DNA from: Pseudomonas rustica | Lineage (GTDB): Bacteria > Pseudomonadota > Gammaproteobacteria > Pseudomonadales > Pseudomonadaceae | Reading direction: 5' to 3' | Length of the DNA: 64,000 nt | Assembly (NCBI RefSeq): GCF_018336155.1 | Contig: NZ_JAGYHF010000007.1 | Coordinates: 248,001-312,000 of the forward strand | Shown: one piece after another, positions 1 to 8,391 of the stretch | Position numbering within the stretch: the stretch's first letter is position 1 | Layout: each line of letters starts with the position of its first letter | Program-made: the position numbers and the translations under genes | Notes under the pieces: model-generated | What the model was told of the DNA's origin: nothing | The model's database searches: none | The model's input: the letters and a program-made list of their open reading frames with translations, nothing else

Positions 1-76
1 GTCATTGTTTTTCACTCGATAGGGACAGTGAGAGTCTAGACATACTTTGCAACAGTCCCGTTCCACAAGGCGAAAC

Positions 77-268
77 ATCAAAAGATCGCAGCCTTCGGCA
101 GCTCCTACATGGGTCTGCATTCCCCTGTTGATCGTTCCCACGCTCTGCGTGGTAACGCATCCGGTGACGCTCCGCGTCACGGTGGACGCGGAGCGTCCAT
201 GGCGGCATTCCCACGCAGAGCGTGGGAACGATCATGTAGGAGCTGCCGCAGGCTGCGATCTTTTGATC
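77..268. repeat. Composite REP-type palindromes
   Basis: Two palindromic families are nested here. Outer arms at 77-108 and 235-268 are inverted copies of a GTAGGAGCTGCCG...GCGATCTTTTGATC unit. Between them (130-233) lies a longer palindrome whose ends read GATCGTTCCCACGCTC and its complement, with an inner GACGCTCCGCGTC core. The right arm abuts the pcaG stop codon, so it may end pcaG transcripts. Positions 1-76 show nothing I can name. Confidence 0.85.
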
Positions 269-835
269 TTAATAATCGAAGAACACCGTCTCGGCATCAG
301 TGCCCTGCAAAATCACATTCCACTGGTAAACACCCGATTCATCCTTCTTCGCCAGCAAGGTCGCGCGGCGTTCAGCCGGCACACATTCGAGCAACGGATC
401 ATCAACGTTGGCCGGCTCGCCTTCAAAGTAGATCCGCGTCAGCAAATGCTTCACCAAGCCACGGGCAAACACCAGCACCACCAAATGCGGCGCCTGTGTC
501 GAGCCCTTCAGCCCTTCAACCGTGCCCGGTTTGATCGTGGTAAAGCGAAACCGCCCTTCAGCATCCACCGGCACGCGGCCAAAGCCTTCGAAGTTCGGGT
601 CGAGCGCTTTGTCCTGCTCGTCTTCCGGGTGGTCGTACTTGCCGGCAGCGTTCGCCTGCCAGACTTCAAGCATGGCGTCGTTGACGACATCGCCTTTGCC
701 ATCCACCACTTGCCCGGTGATCGCCACGCGCTCGCCGAGGGTTTGTTCGACGGTGAGGTCTTCGCGGTTCAGCCAGGTCAGGCCGATGTGGTAATACGGC
801 CCGACGGTGTGGGACGTGGTCGCAGTCAGCGTCAT
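269..835 (-). CDS. pcaG: Protocatechuate 3,4-dioxygenase alpha subunit PcaG
   Basis: Alpha chain of the Fe(III) intradiol dioxygenase that opens protocatechuate to 3-carboxy-cis,cis-muconate in the cytoplasm, together with PcaH. The protein has 188 residues. It starts with a short MTLTATTSHTVGPYYHIG segment and carries the intradiol core (VVDGKGDVV, MLEVWQANAAGKYDHP). The alpha chain is known to be structural while the metal ligands sit in PcaH. I chose the ATG at 835; an ATG 27 nt further upstream lies inside pcaH and would add a basic non-family extension. The start overlaps the region just after the pcaH stop (837-839), so the two subunits are probably translationally coupled. Confidence 0.95.
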   Translation of the reverse strand: MTLTATTSHTVGPYYHIGLTWLNREDLTVEQTLGERVAITGQVVDGKGDVVNDAMLEVWQANAAGKYDHPEDEQDKALDPNFEGFGRVPVDAEGRFRFTTIKPGTVEGLKGSTQAPHLVVLVFARGLVKHLLTRIYFEGEPANVDDPLLECVPAERRATLLAKKDESGVYQWNVILQGTDAETVFFDY

Positions 836-836
836 C

Positions 837-1541
837 TTATTTCTCCATCGGCGTGGCTTCACGCCCGCGCAGCACGATGTCCCAGCGATAACCGAGGGCG
901 TAGGACGGAATGGTTTTTTCCAGATCGAAACTGGCGATCAGGCGTTCCTTGGCCGAAGTGTCCGGCACGCAGTTGTAGATCGGGTCGTAGGCCAGCAGCG
1001 GGTCACCCGGGAAATACATTTGCGTAACCAGGCGCGTAAGAATGCTCGGCCCGAACAGCGAAAAGTGAATGTGCGCCGGACGCCAGGCGTTGTGGTGGTT
1101 ACCCCACGGATAGGCGCCAGGCTTGATGGTCTGGAACTGATACCAGCCGTCGGCGTCGGTCACGGTGCGGCCGGTGCCGGTGAAGTTCGGGTCGAGCGGC
1201 GCATCATGCACGTCGCGCTTGTGGTTATAGCGGCCAGCGGCGTTGGCCTGCCAGATTTCCACCAGAATCCCCGGCACCGGCAGACCGTTTTCGTCGAGCA
1301 CGCGGCCGTGAATGATGATGCGCTCGCCCTGTGGCTCGCCTGCATGCTGGGCGGTCAGGTCGTTATCGGTGTCGCCCACGCGCTCGGCGCCGATGGTCGG
1401 CCCGGTGATTTCCGACAGCGAATGCGGCAGAAACACCAACGGCTTCGACGGCGAGCGCAGGTTGGTGGATTGATAGGTCGGGTGCAGGTACTCAGGCTGA
1501 GTGCCTTCCTGCGGACGACGGTAACCAGGCTTGTCAGACAT
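837..1541 (-). CDS. pcaH: Protocatechuate 3,4-dioxygenase beta subunit PcaH
   Basis: Catalytic, iron-binding subunit of protocatechuate 3,4-dioxygenase, 234 residues, the usual length. Visible family features are VEIWQANAAGRYNHKRD in the middle, the His-containing AWRPAHIHFSLFG (metal ligand region) and YRWDIVLRG near the C terminus. It feeds 3-carboxymuconate into the beta-ketoadipate pathway. It lies 36 bp downstream of pcaF on the same strand and 1 bp before pcaG, so it probably belongs to one pcaIJF-HG transcript. The muconate-to-ketoadipate genes (pcaB, pcaC, pcaD) are not next to it. Confidence 0.96.
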   Translation of the reverse strand: MSDKPGYRRPQEGTQPEYLHPTYQSTNLRSPSKPLVFLPHSLSEITGPTIGAERVGDTDNDLTAQHAGEPQGERIIIHGRVLDENGLPVPGILVEIWQANAAGRYNHKRDVHDAPLDPNFTGTGRTVTDADGWYQFQTIKPGAYPWGNHHNAWRPAHIHFSLFGPSILTRLVTQMYFPGDPLLAYDPIYNCVPDTSAKERLIASFDLEKTIPSYALGYRWDIVLRGREATPMEK

Positions 1542-1577
1542 GTCGCTTTCCTCTGTTCTTTTTCGTCACGGCTTGCG

Positions 1578-2783
1578 TCAGACGCGTTCGATGGCCAGGG
1601 CCAGACCTTGGCCGACGCCGACGCACATGGTCGCCAGACCTTTCTTGCCACCGGTCTTTTCCAACTGATGCAGTGCGGTCAACACCAGACGCGCACCGCT
1701 CATGCCCAACGGGTGACCGTGGGCAATCGCACCGCCGTTCGGGTTGACCTGCGCGGCGTCATCCGCCAGACCCAATTCACGCAGCACCGCCAAGCCTTGG
1801 CTGGCAAACGCTTCGTTGAGTTCGATCACGTCGAAATCGCTGACCGCTACGCCGAGGCGTTCGATCAATTTGCGCACCGCTGGCACCGGGCCGATGCCCA
1901 TTACGCGCGGCGCTACGCCGGCGCTGGCCATGCCGAGCACTTTGGCGCGGGCGGTCAGGCCGTGTTTTTTCACCGCTTCGGCGGACGCGAGAATCAGCGC
2001 CGCGGCACCGTCGTTGACGCCGGAGGCATTGCCGGCGGTAACGGTTTTGTCCGGGCCGTTGACCGGTTTCAATTTTGTCAGCGCTTCAATCGTGGTGTCG
2101 GCGCGCGGATGTTCATCCTGGCTGACCACGGTTTCACCCTTCTTGTGGGCAATCCGCACTTCGACGATTTCTTCAGCGAAAAATCCTGCAGCCTGCGCGG
2201 CGGCAGTACGTTGCTGACTGCGCAGGGCGAAAGCGTCCTGATCGGCGCGCGAGACTTTGTAGTCGTCGGCGACGTTGTCGGCGGTCTGCGGCATCGCGTC
2301 GACGCCATATTGCGCCTTCATCAGCGGGTTGATGAAACGCCAGCCGATGGTGGTGTCTTCCAGTTTCATGTTGCGCGAGAACGCCGCGTCAGCCTTGCCC
2401 ATCACGAACGGTGCGCGGGACATCGACTCGACGCCGCCGGCAATCGCCAGCTCCATCTCGCCGCTGGCGATGGCGCGGAATGCCGTGCCGATTGCATCCA
2501 TGCCCGAAGCGCACAGACGATTGAGGGTCACGCCCGGCACAGTTTCCGGCAGGCCGGCCAACAGCAGCGCCATGCGCGCCACGTTGCGGTTGTCTTCGCC
2601 AGCCTGGTTGGCGCAGCCGAGGAACACCTCGTCGATGGCGTTCCAGTCCACCGATGGATTGCGCTCCATCAGGGCCTTGATCGGCACGGCGGCCAGGTCA
2701 TCAGCACGAACGGCGGACAGTCCGCCGCCGAAACGGCCGATCGGCGTGCGAATCGCGTCGCAGATATAAACGTCACGCATCAT
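1578..2783 (-). CDS. pcaF: 3-oxoadipyl-CoA thiolase PcaF
   Basis: Thiolase that splits beta-ketoadipyl-CoA into succinyl-CoA and acetyl-CoA, the last step of the pathway. At 401 residues it matches the family. The nucleophile cysteine sits in NRLCASGMDAIG, the histidine in GGAIAHGHPLGMSGAR and the second cysteine in MCVGVGQG near the C terminus. The start ATG at 2783 overlaps the pcaJ stop by 4 nt, with a second in-frame ATG directly after it; GGGAGA upstream supports the first. Operon order is pcaI-pcaJ-pcaF-pcaH-pcaG. Confidence 0.97.
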   Translation of the reverse strand: MMRDVYICDAIRTPIGRFGGGLSAVRADDLAAVPIKALMERNPSVDWNAIDEVFLGCANQAGEDNRNVARMALLLAGLPETVPGVTLNRLCASGMDAIGTAFRAIASGEMELAIAGGVESMSRAPFVMGKADAAFSRNMKLEDTTIGWRFINPLMKAQYGVDAMPQTADNVADDYKVSRADQDAFALRSQQRTAAAQAAGFFAEEIVEVRIAHKKGETVVSQDEHPRADTTIEALTKLKPVNGPDKTVTAGNASGVNDGAAALILASAEAVKKHGLTARAKVLGMASAGVAPRVMGIGPVPAVRKLIERLGVAVSDFDVIELNEAFASQGLAVLRELGLADDAAQVNPNGGAIAHGHPLGMSGARLVLTALHQLEKTGGKKGLATMCVGVGQGLALAIERV

Positions 2784-3559
2784 GCTTCTCCCGGTGCCTG
2801 ACCGTGGGCCGCGGCGGTGCGCGCTTCGAGATCGCGCAGCGCGGTCAGTTCGACGTCAGTCGGCTCCGCGGTGGTCTCAACGCTGTCGGCAAAACGAATC
2901 GCCCAACCGGTGGCCGCGATTACTTGCTCGCGGGTCACGCCCGGGTGCAGTGCGGTGACCACGAATTCGTGGGTGCCCTCTTCCGGCTCCATGATGCACA
3001 GGTCGGTGATGATCCCGACCGGGCCGGCGCCCGGCAGGCCCAGACGTTTGCGCGAATCGCCGCCCTCGCCGTGACCGACCGAAGTGATGAAATCGAGCTT
3101 GTCGACAAACGAACGCGCCGACTGTTTAAGGATGATCAACACGCTTTTCGCCGAGCCGGCAATTTCCGGCGCGCCACCGGCACCCGGCAGGCGCACTTTC
3201 GGCGAGAAGTAATCGCCGACCACGGTGGTGTTGATGTTGCCGAAACGGTCGACCTGCGCGGCGCCGAGAAAACCGACGTCGATGCGTCCGCCCTGCAACC
3301 AATAGCGAAAAATCTCACCGGTCGGGACGACGGTGTCGGCGGTTTCCGCCAGTTCGCCGTCACCGATGGACAGCGGCAGCACGCTCGGCTTGGCGCCAAT
3401 CGGGCCCGATTCGTAGATCAACACCACGTCCGGCGACGAGGTCAGACGCGCGAGGTTGGCGGCTTTCGACGGCAGACCGATGCCGACGAAGCACACCGAG
3501 CCGTTCTTCAGGCGACGGGCCGCAGCGACGGTCATCATTTCATTGGTGGTGTAAGTCAT
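2780..3559 (-). CDS. pcaJ: 3-oxoadipate CoA-transferase subunit B PcaJ
   Basis: Beta subunit of succinyl-CoA:3-oxoadipate CoA-transferase, which activates beta-ketoadipate with CoA. It has 259 residues and family blocks such as SVCFVGIGLPSKAANLAR, YESGPIGAKP and GAAQVDRFGNINTTVVGD. The ATG overlaps the pcaI stop in a TAATG arrangement, and its own stop overlaps pcaF, so the three genes are tightly coupled. A CatJ-like role in the catechol branch would be chemically the same; linkage to pcaH-G and pcaR supports PcaJ. Confidence 0.95.
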   Translation of the reverse strand: MTYTTNEMMTVAAARRLKNGSVCFVGIGLPSKAANLARLTSSPDVVLIYESGPIGAKPSVLPLSIGDGELAETADTVVPTGEIFRYWLQGGRIDVGFLGAAQVDRFGNINTTVVGDYFSPKVRLPGAGGAPEIAGSAKSVLIILKQSARSFVDKLDFITSVGHGEGGDSRKRLGLPGAGPVGIITDLCIMEPEEGTHEFVVTALHPGVTREQVIAATGWAIRFADSVETTAEPTDVELTALRDLEARTAAAHGQAPGEA

Positions 3560-4416
3560 TACTTGGCCTCCGAAGCAGCGGCCAACTTGGCCTGGAACTC
3601 GCTGAAGTCAGCGCAGCCATGGATGTATTCGTTGATCCACGCGGTAAACGTCTCACGGTCGCGGGCGATCGGATCCCACGCCTGATAGAAACGATTGTCG
3701 CGCTCGTTGTAACCGTGGGCGTAGGACGGATGTGCGCCGCCGGGTACATGGCAGACTGCGCTCAAGGCCCAGGTCGGCAACACGCAGGAGTTCATCGGTG
3801 CGTTGAGGTTGTCGACGATTTCTTCGACGGTAACGATGCAGCGCTTGGCGGCCAGCGCGGCTTCTTTCTGCACGCCGAGAATGCCCCACAGCAGCACGTT
3901 GCCTTGGCGGTCGGCTTTCTGTGCGTGGATCAAGGTCACGTCCGGGCGCACCGACGGCACGGCCGCCAACACTTCACCGGTGAACGGGCAAGTCACGGTT
4001 TTGATCAGCGGATTGACCTTCGGCAGGTCGGAACCGGCGTAGGCACGCAGCACCGCGAACGGTAGGCCGGAAGCGCCCGCGACGTAGGCATTCGCCAGGT
4101 CGGCGTGGCTGTGTTCTTCGATCTCCAGCGGCTGCGGCCATTGTTTCTCGACCGCGTCGCGCAGACGGTGCAGCGAACCCACGCCAGGGTTGCCGCCCCA
4201 GGAGAAAATCAGTTTGCGTGCGCAACCGGCGCCGATCAGTTGGTCGTAGATCAGGTCAGGCGTCATCCGCACCAGCGTCAGATCTTTCTTGCCCTGACGA
4301 ATGATTTCATGACCTGCGGCCGTAGGGATCAAGTGAGTGAAGCCTTCGAGTGCGACGGTGTCGCCGTCGTTGACGAATTGCTTCACCGCGTCGTGCAGCG
4401 AAAGGATCTCAGCCAT
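3559..4416 (-). CDS. pcaI: 3-oxoadipate CoA-transferase subunit A PcaI
   Basis: Alpha subunit of the 3-oxoadipate CoA-transferase, 285 residues. It contains GFTHLIPTAAGHEIIRQG near the N terminus and the SWGGNPGVGSLHRLRDA block. I chose the ATG at 4416 because an AGGAG lies about 8 nt upstream and the protein then begins MAEILSLHDAVKQF; the frame stays open for 23 more codons upstream without family similarity. First gene of the pcaIJF-HG run; PcaR-like half sites lie about 105-135 bp upstream. Confidence 0.95.
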   Translation of the reverse strand: MAEILSLHDAVKQFVNDGDTVALEGFTHLIPTAAGHEIIRQGKKDLTLVRMTPDLIYDQLIGAGCARKLIFSWGGNPGVGSLHRLRDAVEKQWPQPLEIEEHSHADLANAYVAGASGLPFAVLRAYAGSDLPKVNPLIKTVTCPFTGEVLAAVPSVRPDVTLIHAQKADRQGNVLLWGILGVQKEAALAAKRCIVTVEEIVDNLNAPMNSCVLPTWALSAVCHVPGGAHPSYAHGYNERDNRFYQAWDPIARDRETFTAWINEYIHGCADFSEFQAKLAAASEAK

Positions 4417-4518
4417 GGAGCGGGCTCCTGTTTTTGTAATGAATCGCCAGTGATAAAAAGGCGCGAGGTTCAGCGCCGGAGTCACTGCAGATTAAGCCTG
4501 GGAAAAGTGCCAAACAAT

Positions 4519-4551
4519 CCGATAATCGACTGAGTGTTCGTTTATCGAACA
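4519..4551. promoter_or_regulatory. Candidate PcaR operator upstream of pcaI
   Basis: A GATAATCG element (4521) is followed by GTTCGtttatCGAAC (4536-4550), a palindrome sharing CGTTTATCGAACAG with the site upstream of pcaK. The known P. putida PcaR box is close to GTTCGATAATCGCAC. Matching sequence in front of pcaI, pcaK and pcaR supports the call; binding is inferred. Confidence 0.6.
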
Positions 4552-4584
4552 GATTGTTGTTTGCCTAACAATCCGATCAAAAGC

Positions 4585-4650
4585 TTCGCGAGCAAGCCCG
4601 CTCCCACATTTTGAAATGCATTCCAATGTGGGAGCGAGCTTGCTCGCGAA
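4585..4650. repeat. REP palindrome (TTCGCGAGCAAGC family)
   Basis: Inverted arms TTCGCGAGCAAGCCCGCTCC and its near-complement GGAGCGAGCTTGCTCGCGAA enclose about 25 bp. The element sits between pcaK and pcaI, both minus-strand genes, and may act as a terminator for transcripts coming from pcaK... or as a mobile REP relic; no gene is visible in the gap. Confidence 0.85.
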
Positions 4651-4688
4651 GGGGCCAGAACATTCAAAGGAGATTCTGACAGTAGTAC

Positions 4689-6035
4689 TCAGGTGGCATC
4701 CGCATGACTGACCATGCCCTTGATCACCACCGCCGCCGTCGCCACCGCCGCCGGAATCACCAACGCCGTCAACACCTGCTCAAAATTCCAGCCCAAGCCC
4801 AACAACGTCGCGCCCATCCACGCCCCGAGAATCGCGCCAAAGCGGCCAATCCCCAGCATCCACGACACGCCGGTCGCCCGCCCCTGCGTCGGATAAAACC
4901 GCGCCGCCAGCGACGGCATTGCCGATTGCGCGCCGTTCACGCACATCCCCGCCACCAGCACCAAAGTCGCCAGCAAGGTGATATTGCCCAAGCTCTGCCC
5001 CACCGCGTAGGCAAACACCCCGGCCAGCAGGTAGAAAATGCCTATAACCTTGTGCGGATTGAAACGATCCATCGCCCATCCCACAGCGACCGCGCTCAAT
5101 ACCCCGCCGAATTGGAACAGCGCACCGATGAACGCGGCTTGTTCCATGCTCGCGCCACTGTCACGCATCAGCGTCGGCAGCCAACTGGTCAACAGATAAA
5201 CGATGACCAGGCCCATGAAGTAGGTCAGCCACAGCAGCAAGGTGCCGGTGCTGTAAGTGCCGGAGAAGATCACCGCGAACACATTGCGTGCCTTCACGGT
5301 TTTTTGTTCCGGCACGCTGAAACTAGAGGCTTGGGCGACGGTGACCGGATCGATCGGCGCCAGGGTTTTGCGCACTTTGTCGGTGCCACGGTTACGGACG
5401 ACAAGGTATCGCGCCGATTCCGGCAGCCAGAACAGCAGCACCACCGCGAGGATCAGCGGCAAAATCCCGCCGATCAGCAGCAGACTGTGCCAGCCGAACG
5501 CCGGAATCAGTTTGGCGGAAATAAACCCGCCACCGGCCATGCCGAGGTTGAAACCGCAAAACATGCTGGTCACCAGCAGCGACTTCTTGCGCTCCGGGGT
5601 GTACTCCGAGAGCAGCGTGGTGGCATTGGGCATCCCCGCACCCAGACCGAGACCGGTCAGGAAGCGCAGCACCAGCAGTTGTTCAACGTTAGTGCTGTAG
5701 GCCGACGCCAGGCTGAAGGCACCGAACAGAATCACGGCGCCGACGAGTACGACTTTTCGCCCAAAGCGGTCAGCCAAAGGGCCGGAACCCAGTGCGCCGA
5801 AGACCATGCCGATCAACGCGGCGCTCATTACCGGGCCGAGGCTGGCGCGGTCGATGCCCCAGTCCTGCGACAACGCCGGGGCAATGAAGCCCATCGCGGC
5901 GGTGTCGAGGCCATCGAGAAAGACAATCAGGAAACACAAGATCACCACCCGCCATTGATAGCGCGAGATCGGTTGGGCGTTGATGAAGGTCTGCACGTCG
6001 AGGCACTGACCCACAGCGGACTGAGGCTGGTTCAT
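4689..6035 (-). CDS. pcaK: 4-hydroxybenzoate/protocatechuate MFS transporter PcaK
   Basis: Inner-membrane proton symporter of the aromatic acid:H+ symporter (AAHS) family, 448 residues with about 12 hydrophobic segments. Family marks are the acidic FLDGLDTAAMGFIAPAL in the first helix, GPLADRFGRKVV in the first cytoplasmic loop and LGLGAGMPNATTLL in helix 4. It imports 4-hydroxybenzoate or protocatechuate, the substrates of the neighbouring genes. It is transcribed separately from pcaI, from a gap carrying a perfect PcaR-like palindrome. A related AAHS substrate such as vanillate cannot be excluded, but the pcaR context favours PcaK. Confidence 0.92.
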   Translation of the reverse strand: MNQPQSAVGQCLDVQTFINAQPISRYQWRVVILCFLIVFLDGLDTAAMGFIAPALSQDWGIDRASLGPVMSAALIGMVFGALGSGPLADRFGRKVVLVGAVILFGAFSLASAYSTNVEQLLVLRFLTGLGLGAGMPNATTLLSEYTPERKKSLLVTSMFCGFNLGMAGGGFISAKLIPAFGWHSLLLIGGILPLILAVVLLFWLPESARYLVVRNRGTDKVRKTLAPIDPVTVAQASSFSVPEQKTVKARNVFAVIFSGTYSTGTLLLWLTYFMGLVIVYLLTSWLPTLMRDSGASMEQAAFIGALFQFGGVLSAVAVGWAMDRFNPHKVIGIFYLLAGVFAYAVGQSLGNITLLATLVLVAGMCVNGAQSAMPSLAARFYPTQGRATGVSWMLGIGRFGAILGAWMGATLLGLGWNFEQVLTALVIPAAVATAAVVIKGMVSHADAT

Positions 6036-6328
6036 TATTTTTATCCACGCAAAAAACGCAGTCGAACGGCGGCCGGCCAGGGAGCGGCACAGCTACAAGA
6101 ATAGAAGGTTGCAATCAGGCGTTGCGGTGAACCCGGCAACAGCGGTTGGAGCGGAGACAGTCGGGGAGCGTGCGCATGGTGAGTTGCCTCTTGTCATTAT
6201 TATGGGAGTCGACAGTCCGGCGGGCTCATTCACAACAGCGCCGGATGACGCTGCCGCGACATTAATGATCCGGGGGTTTTAGCGTCAATTCGATAAACGC
6301 AACACTGTGCGTTTATCGAACAGCTTCA
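6036..6328. other. pcaR-pcaK intergenic region
   Basis: 293 bp with no gene. It holds the pcaK promoter region and, at 6289-6320, the strongest PcaR-like operator of the window. The palindrome is only 9 bp downstream of the pcaR stop codon, so it might also form an RNA hairpin in the pcaR transcript. Confidence 0.6.
6289..6320. promoter_or_regulatory. PcaR operator upstream of pcaK (perfect palindrome)
   Basis: A perfect 13-bp inverted repeat, TTCGATAAACGCA (6289-6301) and TGCGTTTATCGAA (6308-6320), with a 6-bp spacer. The right arm shares CGTTTATCGAACAG with the pcaI upstream site. It matches the core of the known PcaR box, so PcaR binding is a reasonable inference. Confidence 0.75.
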
Positions 6329-7171
6329 TCAGGCAAACAACTGCGCGCTGAGGTCGCGGCTGGCGCTGAGCAGGCCCGGCAGAAAGCGCTGCTCAAGCTC
6401 GGTGCGACTGACGCGACCGGCGTGGGTGCTGACGTTGAGCGCCGCCACCACTTGGCCCGAAGCGTCGTAGACCGGTACGGCAATCGAGCGCAGGCCTTGT
6501 TCCAATTCCTGATCGACGATGCACCAACCTTGCTGCCGCACTTCCTGCAAACATTCGAGCAACGCGTCGGGGGTGTGGATCGTGCGGCTGGTTTTAGCCA
6601 CCAGTTCAGCGTGGTCGAGGTATTCGCGCAAGGACGTGTCGTCCAGCGCTGCCAGCAGGATTCGGCCCATCGATGTGCAATACGCCGGCAGACGCCCGCC
6701 CACCGACAGGTCGACCGAGATCAGCCGCTGCGTGGTCGCCGACCGCGCGATGTAAAGAATGTCGTCGCCCTCAAGTGTGGCCATGTTGCAGGCTTCGTGC
6801 AGTTGCTCGCTCATGCGATCGAGGTACGGCTGCGCGGACACAGCCAGCGGCGTCGACGACAGATAAGCGTGGCCGAGGGTCAGCACTTTCGGCAGCAGAG
6901 AATAGGTGCGTCCGTCGGTGGTGGCGTAGCCGAGTTTGATCAACGTATGTAGGCAACGGCGCACCGCGGCGCGGGGAATTTCCGTGCGGTGGCTGATCTG
7001 CGCGATGGTCAGATGACGTTTGCGCTCCTGAAACGCCTGCACCACCGCCAGGCCACGGGCCAGCGACGTCATGAAATCCGGATCACCGGTCAGCGCCTGA
7101 ATCCGCTTGGCCGGCGAGGCGACGATCGGCGGCGCCACGGAAGTGAAGGAGTTGCGCATTTGATCGTTCAT
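6329..7171 (-). CDS. pcaR: IclR-family regulator PcaR
   Basis: Transcriptional activator of the pca regulon; the known inducer is beta-ketoadipate. It has 280 residues: an N-terminal winged helix-turn-helix (about residues 35-95; LTIAQISHRTEIPRAAVRR is the recognition part) and a C-terminal IclR effector domain (VGGRLPAYCTSMGRILLA, LRSIAVPVYD). Located upstream of pcaK on the same strand. A PcaR-like box in its own promoter suggests autoregulation, as known in P. putida. Confidence 0.95.
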   Translation of the reverse strand: MNDQMRNSFTSVAPPIVASPAKRIQALTGDPDFMTSLARGLAVVQAFQERKRHLTIAQISHRTEIPRAAVRRCLHTLIKLGYATTDGRTYSLLPKVLTLGHAYLSSTPLAVSAQPYLDRMSEQLHEACNMATLEGDDILYIARSATTQRLISVDLSVGGRLPAYCTSMGRILLAALDDTSLREYLDHAELVAKTSRTIHTPDALLECLQEVRQQGWCIVDQELEQGLRSIAVPVYDASGQVVAALNVSTHAGRVSRTELEQRFLPGLLSASRDLSAQLFA

Positions 7172-7256
7172 TTATTGTCCTTTTTACCCGACACGGATCA
7201 ATGGCTATACAAACGGCTCGCGGGCAGATGCACAAGCGGCGGGCCATCAACATTGG

Positions 7257-7290
7257 GCGATTATCGAACCGTCGACCGATAATCGCAATC
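7257..7290. promoter_or_regulatory. Candidate PcaR autoregulatory site
   Basis: GCGATTATCGAAC (7257-7269) is followed by the oppositely oriented CCGATAATCGCAATC (from 7276). Both match the GTTCGATAATCGC core of the known PcaR box. The site lies about 90-120 bp upstream of the pcaR start. Confidence 0.65.
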
Positions 7291-7817
7291 GCCCTCCTCT
7301 GCTGTGGCTTTCTATTTGAGACGCTTGTGCAACTTTGCCGGGGAACTCAATCAAGATTTAGTTGATCGACTAAATGGCGCCAAAAACAGATCGCGGCGAA
7401 GTAAACGTTTGCTTGCACTTCAACTACCCGAGAAAGTTACGATTAACAAAACAATCACACATCCCGAACCGTTTTTAACTTGGCAACGATAGTCAATCCT
7501 GAATCGACCGCTATAATGCACCTCAGTGGCACCCGTTATTCATCGAGGTGGTCACCGGCTGAGGCGACGCCAATCGCCGCCAGCCCCGGCAAGCGCCTGA
7601 CGCTCATGATTGATGTAACGCCAGCGCTCGCTGAAACAGGAACTGATGCTGCGTCCGTTTTAATCTGGTGTCGTAGCCGCCTGTAACATGGAAGTCTTGA
7701 TCGCCCTGCCGAAGACATCAATGCCTGTTCTGGCGTTGAGTTCTCGACGGGCCCGCTCAATCGACTCGTTGCAGTGCGATTCACCAGACACTTATCTCAA
7801 CTCATACAGGTAGCACT
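7291..7817. other. Gap with a strong promoter and a possible leader or small RNA
   Basis: About 530 bp between pcaR and a small conserved gene. A perfect TATAAT (7512-7517) stands 16 bp after TAGTCA (7490-7495), which would start a transcript near 7524 running toward the gene at 7818. Short open frames exist on both strands, but none has a convincing start signal or protein-like composition. No hairpin followed by a T-run was seen before 7818. Confidence 0.45.
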
Positions 7818-8018
7818 GTGACGAAAGACGAACTGCGCGCGGAACTTGAGCGCCAAGAACAACGTTACAAGGATGTTTACGGCGGGGAAGTCACCACCTA
7901 CGCCGCTCAACCAGAACCGGAACGCAAGGCATGGCGCAAACGCCCTACCGTTCAGGATCAGGTCTTCAAGCAAGAAATCGAAAAGATCGAAAAGGAACTC
8001 AAAGCCGAAGAGCCATGA
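7818..8018 (+). CDS. Small conserved acidic/basic protein, unknown function
   Basis: A 66-residue hydrophilic protein starting at GTG (MTKDELRAELERQ...), rich in Glu, Lys and Arg and predicted helical, with no membrane segment or known motif. A weak AGGT lies upstream. I believe similar short proteins occur in other Pseudomonas genomes, but no function is known to me. It may be expressed from the TATAAT promoter about 300 bp upstream, giving an unusually long leader. Codon use is like that of neighbouring genes. Confidence 0.7.
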   Translation: MTKDELRAELERQEQRYKDVYGGEVTTYAAQPEPERKAWRKRPTVQDQVFKQEIEKIEKELKAEEP

Positions 8019-8391
8019 GCCACGGTTTTTGAAGGCCTTGAGCATCCGTGTACGCACCGGTTACCCACGCGGTGCCGAGACGATGCCTTGCGCGCCCGCT
8101 ACGCGCGGGCAGCGGCTGATTCTGCGTAGAACCGGCTAAAGGACAGCTTCGGAAAGTTTCACAGATATTTCAGACAAGCGTTTGAGCCCTCCAAACGCGG
8201 GTAAAACGCTTGTTCCAAAAAGCCTTTTTATAGACAAATCAAAGGCTTGAAAAACCCTGCACGCCGCTTGGTTTTCATGTGCTGCAACAAATTAAATCGA
8301 AGAAGTGCGTTACCGATGAGCACTGAGGGCATCGATTTCCAGTCTTTTCTGGCATAATCGCGCCCCCTTACGACCGGGTCAGAAAACCTTC
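8019..8391. other. Gap upstream of the phosphate transporter
   Basis: No gene. There is a CGCGCCCGCtacGCGCGGG hairpin near 8088-8108 and a 10-bp inverted repeat ACAAGCGTTT / AAACGCTTGT (8174-8183 and 8204-8213) followed by an A/T-rich stretch, possibly a terminator for the small gene upstream. CATAATCG just before 8370 may be the -10 of the transporter promoter. I see no clear PHO box. Confidence 0.4.

Noticed and set aside
807..2801. Long plus-strand open frame of 664 codons opposite pcaF and pcaH
   Set aside because: Antisense shadow in GC-rich DNA; Arg/His/Gln-rich composition without family motifs, while the minus strand encodes clear pca enzymes.
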